A stretch of 20,662 nt of DNA from JAKJGV01 sp964617565 (GTDB lineage Bacteria > Verrucomicrobiota > Kiritimatiellia > CAIQIC01 > JAGNIJ01). Each line of letters opens with the position of its first letter. The first letter of the stretch is position 1. The notes below the pieces were generated by a model. It was not told the DNA's origin. It saw only the letters and a program-made list of their open reading frames with translations, and ran no database searches. Positions 1-8,778 of the stretch are shown piece by piece. The translations under genes and the position numbers were made by a program. The stretch spans positions 1-20,662 of the forward strand of contig CAZTYH010000058.1 in the NCBI GenBank assembly GCA_964617565.1, in the 5' to 3' direction.

Positions 1-668
1 CCCTTGCGTTCGATCAATGCTCCGGAATAAAGGAAGACCGTTTTGTCCATCAGGCCCAGGCGGGCGCGAATGCGCGCCGCGTCGCGCGGATCCACGCGGG
101 CAAACCGCTCGACATCACAATAGTACGGCAGGAAATGGAGTTTCGAGTCCGGTGCGCCCATTCGCTTGTAGGCGTCCATGGCGGCCGTGCCTATGCAGAA
201 CACGCCGCGGCTCATGCGCATCAACGCGCGCAAGAGAAGTCGCCGTGCAAACCGAGCCGCCGGCGATCGAATGGAGAGCCGCGTGGCCCATGCCGGACGG
301 TAGTCTTCCGGCCACGGCTGTTCCAACCACATGACCCACGGCTTGCGAAGCAGCGCAAGGCAGATTGCGGACATCATGAACGTGATGCTGGTGTAATGCC
401 CCGACAGGATGAAAAGATCGTGGCGCTCGCGGATGACTTCCCGAATCGCCTCCGGATGGAGGCGGACTTCGTCTCTCCATCGGGCCGGGCCCCAGCCTCT
501 CAACTCGCGATACGGAAAACCCGCGGTAGCCTCATCTATCAGGGTCTCGCCGCGATGTTCAAGACGCATGAAGCGGACGTTGATCTCGCACTGTCCGGAG
601 GCATGGATGGCGCGGAAAAACTCGACCTGGTAGGGGCTGGGCGTGTTGGTAAGAATCCAGAGGCGCAT
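1..668 (-). CDS. GT4-type glycosyltransferase, 3' end cut by window edge
   Basis: Only the first 222 codons are present; the gene runs off the left edge. The start is the ATG at 668, five bases after the stop of the preceding gene. The protein opens MRLWILTNTPSPYQVEFFRA, a Rossmann-type first strand with the 'TxxxSPYxxxFF' form common at the start of GT-B group 1 glycosyltransferases. Around residues 85-125 it has a stretch with 'LSGHYTS' and 'WVMWLEQPWPED', typical of the acceptor-side domain. Near residues 165-190 'GVFCIGTAAMDAYKRMGAP' and 'LPYYCDVERF' match the usual inter-domain 'vs..s...y...G.....v.....D...F' pattern. The last visible residues 'VFLYSGALIERKG' are the beginning of the nucleotide-sugar-binding domain. 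It presumably adds a sugar to the lipid-linked glycan at the cytosolic membrane face. Donor and acceptor cannot be read from the sequence. The EX7E donor-site motif would lie outside the window. Confidence 0.88.
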   Translation of the reverse strand, partial: MRLWILTNTPSPYQVEFFRAIHASGQCEINVRFMRLEHRGETLIDEATAGFPYRELRGWGPARWRDEVRLHPEAIREVIRERHDLFILSGHYTSITFMMSAICLALLRKPWVMWLEQPWPEDYRPAWATRLSIRSPAARFARRLLLRALMRMSRGVFCIGTAAMDAYKRMGAPDSKLHFLPYYCDVERFARVDPRDAARIRARLGLMDKTVFLYSGALIERK

Positions 669-673
669 GCTGG

Positions 674-1918
674 TTATGGGTTGTAAGCTTCGCTGATGAC
701 GCCTGTCAATCTTCTGCCGTACGCTTCATGGCTGAATTCGCCGGCGCGGGATCGAGCGTTTTCCGCCAGGCGGTTCAGCAAATCCCTATCGTCCGCCAGG
801 CGCTGCAGGCGATCCCGAATGGCGCCGGATTCGCGGATGGGAACAATGAAGCCCTCTTCGCCGTCACGGATGACGGATCCGCTGTTGGGCGTGGCAATGA
901 CGGGCAGTCCCGCAGCGAGGGCTTCATAGCAGACATTGGCGGAGCCTTCGGAGAGAGAGGGAAGCGCAAGCACGTCAGCCCATTGGTATTCCCGCAAAAG
1001 CGAGTCACGGGAAAGAGCGCCACGCAATTCGATGTGAGCGGCGATCCCTCGTGCGGCCTCCCGGGCGACACGGATTGGCCCGACCGCGCGAAACTCCGCG
1101 GTGTTTGCCGGGAGCGACCGCGCGGCTTCTGCCAGGTATTGAATGCCTTTGCGCAACTGGATGGTACCGACAAAGAGAACGCGGAGAGGTCCCGCTTGAG
1201 GTTTTCGGATCGCATGGGCGAGCGAACCCGAAGCGTTTCCGTAAGGCACGACGCGACATTTTTCCACGGGCCCCGCGACCTTGCCGATTCCTTCCTGCAC
1301 AAACGCGGAGCCGCACAAAATGCAATCCGCCAAGGCCCACTCCTGCGCTTCGCGATCCGCCAGCGGCCGCCAGTCACCTTCGCTTGTCGCGCCGCTTTCC
1401 CAGTTCGGCCAGCGTTGCCGTTCTTCCTTAAGGATGGATTCTTCCACCTGCCAGGGCGCGGTGATTTGATCCACGAATATCTTCAATCCCTGTTCCCGCG
1501 CGGTCCGTGCGATTTCCAGGCCGGCCGTGTTGAAGACATAGACGCCATTGGCTGGTCCCAATCCGCCGCGGACGACTCGACGACAGAACGCATGATTCCA
1601 TTTGCGATAAGAACGAAGTCGCGCAGAGGGGTTGGTGGCTGCCCGGGCCGCAGCGATGCGCGAGAGCCCGAAAAGGGGAAACTGGCGGACGCGGTCGGCA
1701 GGAATGTCGGCCGCGGACCGGCCCAGCGCTTTACGCAACTCCTCGTTCGGAGGGGGGCTGGAGCGAAGCCGATTCAGCCACGGCGCGGCGGCATAAAGGT
1801 CGGTGTAAAACAACTCCAGCCAACCTTCCTGCGCAAAAATACGCGGTACGGCGTAGCGTCTGCGGGCGCCGAGCATGGCGACGGTAAGGCGTGGTTCTAG
1901 TGGATATGTTTCTGCCAT
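674..1918 (-). CDS. GT4 family glycosyltransferase (group 1)
   Basis: The 414-residue protein has the two-domain GT-B layout of group 1 glycosyltransferases and the usual length for the family. The C-terminal domain starts near residue 245 with 'LRVLFVGTIQLRKGIQYL', the family's 'G.....KG...L' strand-turn. At residues 320-343 it carries 'PSLSEGSANVCYEALAAGLP', with E324 and E332 forming the EX7E donor-phosphate/catalytic motif, followed by 'VIATPNSG'. The reaction is expected to be transfer of a hexose from a nucleotide sugar to the growing undecaprenyl-linked oligosaccharide in the cytosol; the sugar is unknown. The ATG at 1918 lies inside the end of the preceding polymerase-like gene, overlapping it by 22 bases, which suggests translational coupling. 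There is only a weak GAG-like ribosome site upstream. Met15 would be an alternative start but would cut into the first beta strand. Confidence 0.9.
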   Translation of the reverse strand: MAETYPLEPRLTVAMLGARRRYAVPRIFAQEGWLELFYTDLYAAAPWLNRLRSSPPPNEELRKALGRSAADIPADRVRQFPLFGLSRIAAARAATNPSARLRSYRKWNHAFCRRVVRGGLGPANGVYVFNTAGLEIARTAREQGLKIFVDQITAPWQVEESILKEERQRWPNWESGATSEGDWRPLADREAQEWALADCILCGSAFVQEGIGKVAGPVEKCRVVPYGNASGSLAHAIRKPQAGPLRVLFVGTIQLRKGIQYLAEAARSLPANTAEFRAVGPIRVAREAARGIAAHIELRGALSRDSLLREYQWADVLALPSLSEGSANVCYEALAAGLPVIATPNSGSVIRDGEEGFIVPIRESGAIRDRLQRLADDRDLLNRLAENARSRAGEFSHEAYGRRLTGVISEAYNP

Positions 1919-3306
1919 CGCATACGACTCAGGATGCGGTTGATGATTTTTGGCGGTGCCGGCGTCGGCCGTAAAACGCGAATATCGTGCTTATTAAACA
2001 GCAAGCGCCAGAGGATGATGCTCGGGACCGCCAGATAGGCAAACCGATACAGCCATGCCGTGGCGAGGCCCTGCGTAGGGAGATAAACCGACACCACGCA
2101 TGCTTCGAAGTAGAGGATCGTCCACAAGCCGTGTTTCATAACGGCCTGCTGCCAGAGCCATGCGTATAAATAGCCGATCAGGAAACATACGAGGATACCG
2201 CCCCAGGCCAGTTCGAGGAACGCGTCTCCGATAAGCCCGACGGCCGCGCCTGCCGGCGGGAACCAGCCCAAAGCCGCGATCCATTGATTAGGATGCATGC
2301 CCGCGCTGCCGGGTTGATTGACCATCCAGCCCAGCCCCATGTCTTCGTACTTGGTGGGCCAGAGCTGCCGCGGAATCGGGCGCACGAACATTTGCGCGGC
2401 GTATCGCTGTCCCCAGAAATATTGTTGATGATGACGGACGGCAATGATGGTTCCCCAAGTCAGTGGCGTGACGTTGCTGGGCTCGATGTCGGACGGCATG
2501 ATTGCATCCATGACCGCGTCCACGCTGATTTCCGTGCCCTCCGCTCCGAGATATAAGGTGCGGCGGTGTGTCTTGAGAAAGAACATCAGAACGCCGACAA
2601 TCATCAATCCTGCAAACAGCGTACGCAATGGGGGACGTTTTGCCTTTGCGAGATACCAGCCGAGAGCCAGCGTGGCGAGCGCGAGGAAAGCGTTGCCGCG
2701 GGAGCCGCCGAGCAAGCCCTGGAGAAGGTGGGGTGCCACGAAAAGCGCCATCAGCGCGGCGGTCCTGAAATCGAGCTTGCGGCCCTTTCTTGAAATGACG
2801 AGCAGGATGATGGCGGGGATCGTTAGAAGCGATGCGCCGGTTATGTAGCCGCTTAAGCCCGAGATGGCACCGCCGCCTTTGGGTCTGCTGTATGCCAGGA
2901 AAAAGCCCCCAACAGTAGACAGCCTGTAGAAATAGGCAATCAACCCCACGAACCCGAGCGTGTAGCTGAGGACCGCCATTCGCCGCGTCGCGATCGGACT
3001 CAGTTGAATGTTGATATGCCGGGCATTAGCGACGCTTTTCGGGATTCTGGGCACAAGCAATCCGGCCGCCAGAGCGCTTAACTGGAGGGTTACGGCAAAT
3101 TGGGCAAGTTCCAATGTTTCTTCACTGCGAAAGAGAGGGACGATCATGTCCCGGTAATCCATGGCCAGTGGAATGAACACGTGAAGGTAGAGGAACATCG
3201 GTCCGAGATACATGATCGGATGCAGGGGGTCGTGGAACCGCCGGTAAGCTGCAAGCATGGAACCCACAAGAACGACGGCGGACACCCAGAGAAGAATTTC
3301 GAACAT
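1897..3306 (-). CDS. Wzy-type oligosaccharide repeat-unit polymerase (multi-pass membrane protein)
   Basis: This 469-residue protein is strongly hydrophobic, with roughly ten or more predicted membrane segments (for example residues 3-20, 32-48, 68-86, 112-128, 158-172, 186-200, 206-220, 230-244, 352-380, 395-437). It ends in a basic cytosolic tail. It has the marks of the oligosaccharide repeat-unit polymerase family: 'LLGGSRGNAF' near residues 198-207 after a membrane segment, and a large extracytoplasmic loop (about 245-350) with 'FVRPIPRQLWPTKYED' (307-322), followed by 'NQWIAALGWFPPAGAAVGLIGDAFLELAWGG'-like sequence read in two parts (340-370). Wzy proteins join undecaprenyl-linked repeat units in the periplasm. 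Sequence identity in this family is low, so the call rests on topology and these Arg/Pro motifs. It starts 10 bases after the upstream GT2 stop and overlaps the downstream GT4 start, so it belongs to the same transcript. A transport role is possible but less likely. Confidence 0.78.
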   Translation of the reverse strand: MFEILLWVSAVVLVGSMLAAYRRFHDPLHPIMYLGPMFLYLHVFIPLAMDYRDMIVPLFRSEETLELAQFAVTLQLSALAAGLLVPRIPKSVANARHINIQLSPIATRRMAVLSYTLGFVGLIAYFYRLSTVGGFFLAYSRPKGGGAISGLSGYITGASLLTIPAIILLVISRKGRKLDFRTAALMALFVAPHLLQGLLGGSRGNAFLALATLALGWYLAKAKRPPLRTLFAGLMIVGVLMFFLKTHRRTLYLGAEGTEISVDAVMDAIMPSDIEPSNVTPLTWGTIIAVRHHQQYFWGQRYAAQMFVRPIPRQLWPTKYEDMGLGWMVNQPGSAGMHPNQWIAALGWFPPAGAAVGLIGDAFLELAWGGILVCFLIGYLYAWLWQQAVMKHGLWTILYFEACVVSVYLPTQGLATAWLYRFAYLAVPSIILWRLLFNKHDIRVLRPTPAPPKIINRILSRMRWQKHIH

Positions 3307-3316
3307 GATCAGCTTT

Positions 3317-4261
3317 TCAGGTTGTTATGTTGCGCCGCAACGGAGGAGGAAGATTTTGCGGTGCGGATAACGGGCCATGTCCCGGGAGAATGCGATATCG
3401 GCGATAGGTATTGCGGCTGACGGCACTCCGGTTTCCGGACATCCGGACCGCGTAAAGAAACCCGCGCATCACATATCCTGCTCGCGCCGCAAGATTTTTG
3501 AGGGAGAGCTTGTGAGCGAATAACCTGACGGCATCTGCGAAAAGCCGTGGGACCACGACCAGCGCCGGGAGGTTGAGCCAGTCGAAGAGAATCGTGTTGC
3601 GGACGCCAAGCTCCTCCATTTTCCCGCGGTCGCGGATCATGCTTCCCACGTGGACCAGCGGGGGTGTACGCGCAAACAGGATGGAAAAGCCCCGGTTCAT
3701 CAAGCGGATCGAGAGGTCGCGCTCCTCTCCCCATTGCTCGAAGAACTCGCGATAGCCCTTTGCGGCAATAACAGCGTCGCGCCGCAGCAGACAGGCGCAG
3801 GCGACAAAACTGCGGACGGGGACGCCGAGGTTGTCAGGGTCGGCGGGTGGTGTCCATGTCCTCATTCCCCGTTGCGCAGGTTCGACGAACGGCATGGCCA
3901 GCACGGCCACATCCTGGTGCGACTCGATGACTGCCACGGCGGCGCCTACGGTGTCCGGATCGGTGAAGTAGCTGTCATCGTCCATGGAGAAGATATATTT
4001 CGCTGCGGATTCGCGGAAACACCGGTTGCGTTGCTTTGCGGCCCCGGCGTTTTCCTTTTCGCGCGTCACGGCGACTGCCGGGAAAGTGGATTGAATGCTC
4101 TCCCATGTGCCGTCCGTGGAGCCGTTGTCATACACGCGAACCTCGAGCGCCGGGTAGTTCTGCGCGAGCGCTGATTCGATGGCTTTAAGTACGTCATCTT
4201 TGCGGTTCCGCGTGACGATACAAACCGTGACCTGTGGTGGCGACTGCGTTTCCGGATTCAT
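3317..4261 (-). CDS. GT2 family glycosyltransferase (GT-A fold)
   Basis: The 314-residue protein begins with the classic GT2 opening 'VTVCIVTRNRKDDVLKAIES' (residues 11-30), then 'VYDNGSTDGT' (43-52), where D45 and D50 line the nucleotide-sugar site. 'FSMDDDSYF' at 91-99 is the DXD metal-binding motif. 'GEERDLSIRLMNRGFSI' (178-194) supplies the acidic pair usually assigned to the catalytic base region. The C-terminal part (about 225-290) is moderately hydrophobic and basic and may associate with the membrane. Expected role: transfer of one sugar to the lipid-linked oligosaccharide at the inner face of the cytoplasmic membrane. The ATG at 4261 overlaps the stop of the SGNH gene in an ATGA arrangement, so translation of the two is probably coupled. 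The donor sugar and linkage cannot be deduced. Confidence 0.92.
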   Translation of the reverse strand: MNPETQSPPQVTVCIVTRNRKDDVLKAIESALAQNYPALEVRVYDNGSTDGTWESIQSTFPAVAVTREKENAGAAKQRNRCFRESAAKYIFSMDDDSYFTDPDTVGAAVAVIESHQDVAVLAMPFVEPAQRGMRTWTPPADPDNLGVPVRSFVACACLLRRDAVIAAKGYREFFEQWGEERDLSIRLMNRGFSILFARTPPLVHVGSMIRDRGKMEELGVRNTILFDWLNLPALVVVPRLFADAVRLFAHKLSLKNLAARAGYVMRGFLYAVRMSGNRSAVSRNTYRRYRILPGHGPLSAPQNLPPPLRRNITT

Positions 4262-5379
4262 GATCCTGTATCGTTTCTTCCCCTCGCGGATGGCTGCAAA
4301 AAGTCCGCGATTTTATCCGAAAGGAATTGATTCCATGTTTCGCGGGCGATGAAGGCTGCGCCCGCGGGTGTGGGGTGGCCGTCACCTTCCATTGAGAAGG
4401 CGCTTCGCTCGACTTCCGGAAGAGCAAAAAAGGAGGGGGAGATATCGCAATAGGGGATTCCTGAGCGCGAAAAGAACTGCTCCGCCTGGGCCATAAAGAT
4501 GCGAGTAGGCTCCTTCGACAATTCCCGTCCGTCCGGATCGTGCCGTCCGGTCGTCACTACCCAAAGGCGGATTCCTCTTTCGTTGCACCATCGGTTCAGT
4601 TGAAGAAAAAGGCTGTTTCCCATCCGGACTGCTTCCCGCGCGCGGCCATCTATTTCGGGTGAGTCCGGAATGGGTGCTTGCCGGGGATCGGGCGTCCGGC
4701 TCGCCGATCGAAGCGCGAGCCACTTTCGGCGGGCCAATTGCAGCAGGTGCGAATGTTCCAGGAGAAATTGATAACCGGGAATTCGGTTAACCCATCGTTT
4801 AATCGGCGAGCCTCGTCGGATTCTGCGGACCAATTCATCAGGATTGTTATCGCTGAAGCGATATAAATCGCCTGTGATGCTTCGTCCGATATCGTCCGTA
4901 TTAAGAAACACGAGAACGATCTCCGGCGATATCAGTTCGCCGAAGTCCTCAACGAACGCCAAGTAGTGTGCCGTTCCCCATCCGCCGGTGCCGGCATTCA
5001 GAAAGCGCACGCGATCCGCGCCGAATTGCGTGTCAGCCATTTTCTGGAGAAGATGGACAAAGTGTTCTTCATCCGAAAGCAGCCAGCCGAACGTGAACGA
5101 ATCGCCAACGACGAGGACCTGCGTGGCTTCGGGATCAAGGCCTTTGCCTCGCAGGTGCGGATGGGAAAAAGAATAACGAACGGACCGTCCGTTTCCGTCG
5201 TGGCGCGCCGATCCACCCGACTTATTGGCCATCAGTCCTTTATCGGTCAGTACGCGCCATGATCCGCTGAGGGGTTGGGGGTGGACAAAGCGGACAGCCA
5301 ATTCGGCCATGAAAAGTGCGGCAACGAGTGAAACAGCGCAAAGGAGCAGCCGTTTACTGGTTGATGCGCTACTGCACAT
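4258..5379 (-). CDS. Membrane-anchored SGNH/GDSL-like hydrolase or acyl-group transfer enzyme
   Basis: The 373-residue protein has one N-terminal hydrophobic segment (about residues 10-28) that looks like an uncleaved membrane anchor. The rest would therefore be periplasmic. It shows SGNH-hydrolase blocks: 'VLVVGDSFTFGW' (88-99) with nucleophile S94, 'NAGTGGWGT' (128-136) for the oxyanion-hole Gly, 'LVFLNTDD' (156-163) with N160, and 'EGDGHPTPAGAAF' (331-343), where D333 and H335 complete the catalytic set. In polysaccharide loci such proteins (AlgJ/AlgX/PatB relatives and plain esterases) add or remove O-acetyl groups. The direction cannot be decided here, and no MBOAT acetyl-donor protein is visible in the window. 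The ATG at 5379 follows the upstream GT4 gene by 41 bases with no clear Shine-Dalgarno. The end overlaps the next gene by 4 bases. Confidence 0.82.
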   Translation of the reverse strand: MCSSASTSKRLLLCAVSLVAALFMAELAVRFVHPQPLSGSWRVLTDKGLMANKSGGSARHDGNGRSVRYSFSHPHLRGKGLDPEATQVLVVGDSFTFGWLLSDEEHFVHLLQKMADTQFGADRVRFLNAGTGGWGTAHYLAFVEDFGELISPEIVLVFLNTDDIGRSITGDLYRFSDNNPDELVRRIRRGSPIKRWVNRIPGYQFLLEHSHLLQLARRKWLALRSASRTPDPRQAPIPDSPEIDGRAREAVRMGNSLFLQLNRWCNERGIRLWVVTTGRHDPDGRELSKEPTRIFMAQAEQFFSRSGIPYCDISPSFFALPEVERSAFSMEGDGHPTPAGAAFIARETWNQFLSDKIADFLQPSARGRNDTGS

Positions 5380-5420
5380 ATCGCAACGGCGAAGCGGTTC
5401 GGGAGATGGGGGATTTCATT

Positions 5421-6578
5421 TCAGCCGGTTTGTTCGAGAAGACGCCTGTACGTGTTTAAAACGCCTTCGCCCATGACATCAATGGTGAAATGCTCCTCTA
5501 TGCGTTGGCGTCCGGCTTTGCCCATCGAATGCCGCAAGTCGCGATCTGTTATCATTCGGGAGAGTGCGCCTGCCAACTCATCTACAGCACCGGGACTCAG
5601 CAGCAATCCTTCCCGTTCGTGACGTAACGCCTCTGATGCACCCGCGACATCCGTCGCAATGATCGGCAATCCGGATGCCATGGCCTCAAGAATTGAAAGG
5701 GGGAGACCCTCTGCGCCCGTGGCGGGCTGAACATATACATCCAGCGTACGATAGAATGAAGGCATATCGTTCAAGCGCCCACAAAACTCAACGTCGCACG
5801 CCACGTCCTCCCTCGCGGCCAGTTCTCTGTAGCGTTCAAGACGTGTGCCCCCGCCGGCGATTCTCAGTTTCGCGTGAAATCCCTTCTTTCGAACGGCGGC
5901 CAGTGCGCGGATCAAGATATCGAATCCCTTTTCCGGCTGGAATCGTCCGGATGTTCCAAAGATGAGCGGGTCGGGCGAGTTTTTCTCCCGCGGTCCGGGA
6001 ACGAATACGGATATGTCTATGCCGTTGAGAACCACTTCCACTCGATCAGGATCAAGGCGAAGGCAGGTTATCGCGTGCTTTCGAACGGCTTCGGCACAGG
6101 CAACAAAGCGGGTGGTTGGCCGATCCAGCAATCTTCGATACCACCAGCGGCGCGCCCGGTCGGTCGTGCGTCGAGAAGACATCCATGAACGCGTGTCATG
6201 GAGGTGAACGATATGGGGCGTTTTTGAGAAGCGCAGAACGACACCCGCAACGAAATCGGAAAGGCGGAGGTGAGAATGAACCAGGTCGAACTCGTGCATC
6301 AGCATAATCTTGCGCAGGCGCGCGGCGCATCGCGGAAAATCCAGCGGGTGGCCCGAGTGTTCCCTGACACCCAGGAAGAAGGGCTTCTCGCCCAGTCCAT
6401 ACTGGCGCCAGTCGGGATCCTCAACGCCGAGGACACACAGCTTGCCCGTCCATCCGGCTCGCCGATTCAGGAGCTTGACCAACTCGACCGGCACACGCAT
6501 CCCGCCCCCGAGCATACCGTTGCGGCCTAGAGAAGGCGCAATATGGAGAACCGTTCGTGTGCGCGGGTTTGTGTTCAC
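5421..6578 (-). CDS. GT4 family glycosyltransferase (GTG start)
   Basis: I place the start at the GTG at 6578 (385 residues) rather than at further-upstream in-frame codons. The GTG overlaps the TGA of the preceding gene by 4 bases (GTGA), and AGGAAGG stands three bases before it. The protein begins VNTNPRTRTVLHIAPSLG and then 'NGMLGGGMRVPVELVKLL' (20-37), the Gly-rich acceptor-side loop of group 1 enzymes. 'VLNGIDISVFVPG' lies at 183-195, 'FGTSGRFQPEKGFDILIRAL' at 207-226, and 'GAEGLPLSILEAMASGLPII' at 288-307, where E290 and E298 form the EX7E motif. It should transfer a sugar from a nucleotide donor onto the lipid-linked glycan in the cytosol with retention of configuration, as is usual for GT4. 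Donor and acceptor remain unknown. The next gene downstream is the SGNH protein. Confidence 0.92.
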   Translation of the reverse strand: MNTNPRTRTVLHIAPSLGRNGMLGGGMRVPVELVKLLNRRAGWTGKLCVLGVEDPDWRQYGLGEKPFFLGVREHSGHPLDFPRCAARLRKIMLMHEFDLVHSHLRLSDFVAGVVLRFSKTPHIVHLHDTRSWMSSRRTTDRARRWWYRRLLDRPTTRFVACAEAVRKHAITCLRLDPDRVEVVLNGIDISVFVPGPREKNSPDPLIFGTSGRFQPEKGFDILIRALAAVRKKGFHAKLRIAGGGTRLERYRELAAREDVACDVEFCGRLNDMPSFYRTLDVYVQPATGAEGLPLSILEAMASGLPIIATDVAGASEALRHEREGLLLSPGAVDELAGALSRMITDRDLRHSMGKAGRQRIEEHFTIDVMGEGVLNTYRRLLEQTG

Positions 6579-7810
6579 GAACCTTCCTGCCGAAACATGC
6601 TGTCGTAAAGCGATTTGAGGCGCGGTGCGTGAACATTCCATGACAGGTGCTCCGCTGCCGTACGCATGCAATGAGCACGTTGCGCCTCTGCGTTCGAACG
6701 CAAATGGACAAGGAATTCGTTCAGCTTTGCAGTCTCTTTTCCAATGCTGTCCGGGTCTGAAAACACGACCCCCAATTTCTCATCCCGCGCCAGTTCCGAG
6801 AAGTCGCCGATGCCTTCGGTCATCAGCACGGATAAGCCGGCGGCCAGGTATTCGCCGAACTTGACGGGAGAAGCGACTTGGTTCACAAGGCAGCGATCGC
6901 GGATGAGAACGCCCATGTCACCGGCGGAAAGCATATTCGGAACCTGGGCCGCCGGCACATTCAACACGGTCGCATGAGACTCCAGGCCGGCGGCCTTGAG
7001 CATGGTCTTCATCTTTCCGGGGTCCGTGACGAGGGCGAGCAGATGGGCCGCAGGTTCCATGTCCAGCACCAGCCGAAACAGGCGGAGAAGCGCATCGGTC
7101 CGCTGCCAGCGCTGCATTCCGCCGGAGTAAACCAGGACCTGTTTATCCGAGAGCGCCATTTCGGTGCGCAAGGCCGAGCGTTTCCTCAGCGCATTTCGGA
7201 AGACATCTTCTTCCACGCAACAGGGGACTACGGTTATGCGTTCAGGAGATAGATCGTATTGCGCGGCCAGGTGTTCCTGCATGGCGCGCGAGACACAAAG
7301 AATGGCATCGGCCCCGCGGACAGCCCGGTCCTGCATATCCTGCAGAACACGCGCTTTTCCCGATTCGCTGCAGCTCGGATCTCGGTAGGCGGCCTCTACG
7401 GCTTCGAGGCCGCGGCAGTCATAAATGATTTGTTGTCCCTGTTGCCGGACTCGCAGGGCAAGGCAGGCCGCAGGCGCATTGCGGGCGTGGACGATTTGCG
7501 GGCGCGTAGATGCTTTCCGGACGTGTGAGAGGAACGAGACAATGGCTGCTTCGACGGCTTCGTTACGCATGCGGCTTGGAAGGACCGGGATCCTGCGTAT
7601 CGGTACGTCGGCGCCCGTGTCCGCCAGTAGGTTTTGCCACCTTCCTTTAAGCTCTGCCCGGAAGAATTCACCTGGTGGAGCCGCCACTTCCACGAGCATG
7701 TTCACCCCGAGCTCTCTTAGTTTCCGCGCAGGGACAAGCACCTGGGATTGGAACACGGAACTCAAACCCTCGCGATAAACCAGCGAGGCAATTGTCGGGG
7801 TGGAAATCAT
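6575..7810 (-). CDS. GT4-like glycosyltransferase with divergent donor-site motif
   Basis: This 411-residue protein has the GT-B layout. The N-terminal domain carries 'QIVHARNAPAACLALR' (105-120) and 'QQIIYDCRGLEAVEAAYRD' (126-144, a 'D.RG..pee' segment seen in a subset of group 1 enzymes). The linker 'AILCVSRAMQEHL' (169-181) and 'ITVVPCCVEEDVF' (192-204) follow. The donor domain has 'VLVYSGGMQRWQ' (225-236). The usual EX7E motif is degenerate: the segment 'NQVASPVKFGEYLAAGLSVL' (310-329) keeps the second Glu (E320) but has no acidic residue eight positions before it. This 'SPVKFGEYLA.G' form occurs in some active group 1 subfamilies, so it need not mean loss of function. The ATG at 7810 overlaps the upstream GT2 stop by 4 bases (ATGA). 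The 3' end overlaps the next GTG start in the same way. Confidence 0.86.
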   Translation of the reverse strand: MISTPTIASLVYREGLSSVFQSQVLVPARKLRELGVNMLVEVAAPPGEFFRAELKGRWQNLLADTGADVPIRRIPVLPSRMRNEAVEAAIVSFLSHVRKASTRPQIVHARNAPAACLALRVRQQGQQIIYDCRGLEAVEAAYRDPSCSESGKARVLQDMQDRAVRGADAILCVSRAMQEHLAAQYDLSPERITVVPCCVEEDVFRNALRKRSALRTEMALSDKQVLVYSGGMQRWQRTDALLRLFRLVLDMEPAAHLLALVTDPGKMKTMLKAAGLESHATVLNVPAAQVPNMLSAGDMGVLIRDRCLVNQVASPVKFGEYLAAGLSVLMTEGIGDFSELARDEKLGVVFSDPDSIGKETAKLNEFLVHLRSNAEAQRAHCMRTAAEHLSWNVHAPRLKSLYDSMFRQEGS

Positions 7811-8742
7811 GCCGGGGAGGGTCGCTTCACGGAACGCCTTCGAAAACCGGAAAGCTGCTCCGTAAGCCGGGGGCCGAGCAGTCGCAGCATGATTCGGGCA
7901 GCGGGACCGTAAACCGATAACCCGCCTTCCGGATGCATCGAACGCGCTCCACGCAGATAGGCATACCCTTGCTCAGGGCGTCCTCTCTGGAAATAATGCC
8001 GGGCGTCGCGGGCGAGGAATTCCGCCAACGCCCGTGAACGAGGGTCGGTCAATCGTCCCGAGGCGCGGAGAATTCCGGATGCATGGCGGGCAATGTCGAG
8101 ATGTTGATCCAGTACGCTCAAGTAGTTGGCGGAAAGGCTTTCCGATTGCCGGCGAATACGAAAAAGAACGTCGGGATGGTAAGTCCATGTGGCCGAAGCG
8201 CAGGCGAGCCTGATGTGAAGGTCCCGTTCCTGTGCGCAGGGAAGGGGAAGGCGGAATCCTCCCGCGGCGACGAGGGCCTCACGCCGGTGTAGCGGCGCCA
8301 GGATGGGAATCTGTTCCCGGAGCGCGAACAGCAAGGGATCCGACAAGTTCGGTGGCGACTTGTAGAGCGCGCGCGGCGCGGTATTCCCTTCCGATTCACG
8401 TTCTCCATTGCAGAAGACCATATCCGCGCCGCTGTCTTCGAGCAGGGCGTCTTGAATGGATAACTTGTCGGGGTAAAGGATGTCATCCGCATCCAGGAAT
8501 TGAATACGGTCGCCCCGCGCGAGTTCGAGGCCCCTGTTGCGTGCGGCAGGAGCGCCGCGATTGGGGCCGGTTTCGTACCGGATCCGATCCCCGAAGGACC
8601 GGATGATTTCGAAACTCTGATCGCTGGACCCATCGTCAATGACGATGATTTCCTTTTCGGCGAGTGTTTGCGAGAGCGCGCTTTCAATGGCTTCACGCAA
8701 CGTCTGCTGCGCGTTATAGCAGGGGATAATGATGCTGACCAT
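7807..8742 (-). CDS. GT2 family glycosyltransferase (GT-A fold)
   Basis: The 311-residue protein opens with 'MVSIIIPCYNAQQTLREAIE' (1-20), an almost textbook GT2 N-terminus. It continues with 'IIVIDDGSSDQSFEII' (32-47), 'NRGAPAARNRGLELARGD' (61-78) and 'QFLDADDILYPDKL' (81-94), in which D84 and D86 are the DXD metal-binding residues. 'QERDLHIRLA' (171-180) is in the position of the acidic catalytic-base motif. The C-terminal 100 residues are rich in Arg and helical by appearance, as is common in single-sugar transferases of polysaccharide loci. It lies 36 bases after the pyruvyltransferase gene and overlaps the next GT4 gene by 4 bases. Donor and linkage are not deducible from sequence. Confidence 0.93.
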   Translation of the reverse strand: MVSIIIPCYNAQQTLREAIESALSQTLAEKEIIVIDDGSSDQSFEIIRSFGDRIRYETGPNRGAPAARNRGLELARGDRIQFLDADDILYPDKLSIQDALLEDSGADMVFCNGERESEGNTAPRALYKSPPNLSDPLLFALREQIPILAPLHRREALVAAGGFRLPLPCAQERDLHIRLACASATWTYHPDVLFRIRRQSESLSANYLSVLDQHLDIARHASGILRASGRLTDPRSRALAEFLARDARHYFQRGRPEQGYAYLRGARSMHPEGGLSVYGPAARIMLRLLGPRLTEQLSGFRRRSVKRPSPA

Positions 8743-8778
8743 AAGTGCGCTCAGATGTTCCGCGAGGGTAAAGAGGAA

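Noticed and set aside
728..1900. Long open frame on the plus strand opposite the GT4 gene
   Set aside because: It mirrors the real gene's codon pattern in GC-rich DNA, its translation shows no domain, and the minus-strand frame has a complete GT4 motif set and operon spacing.
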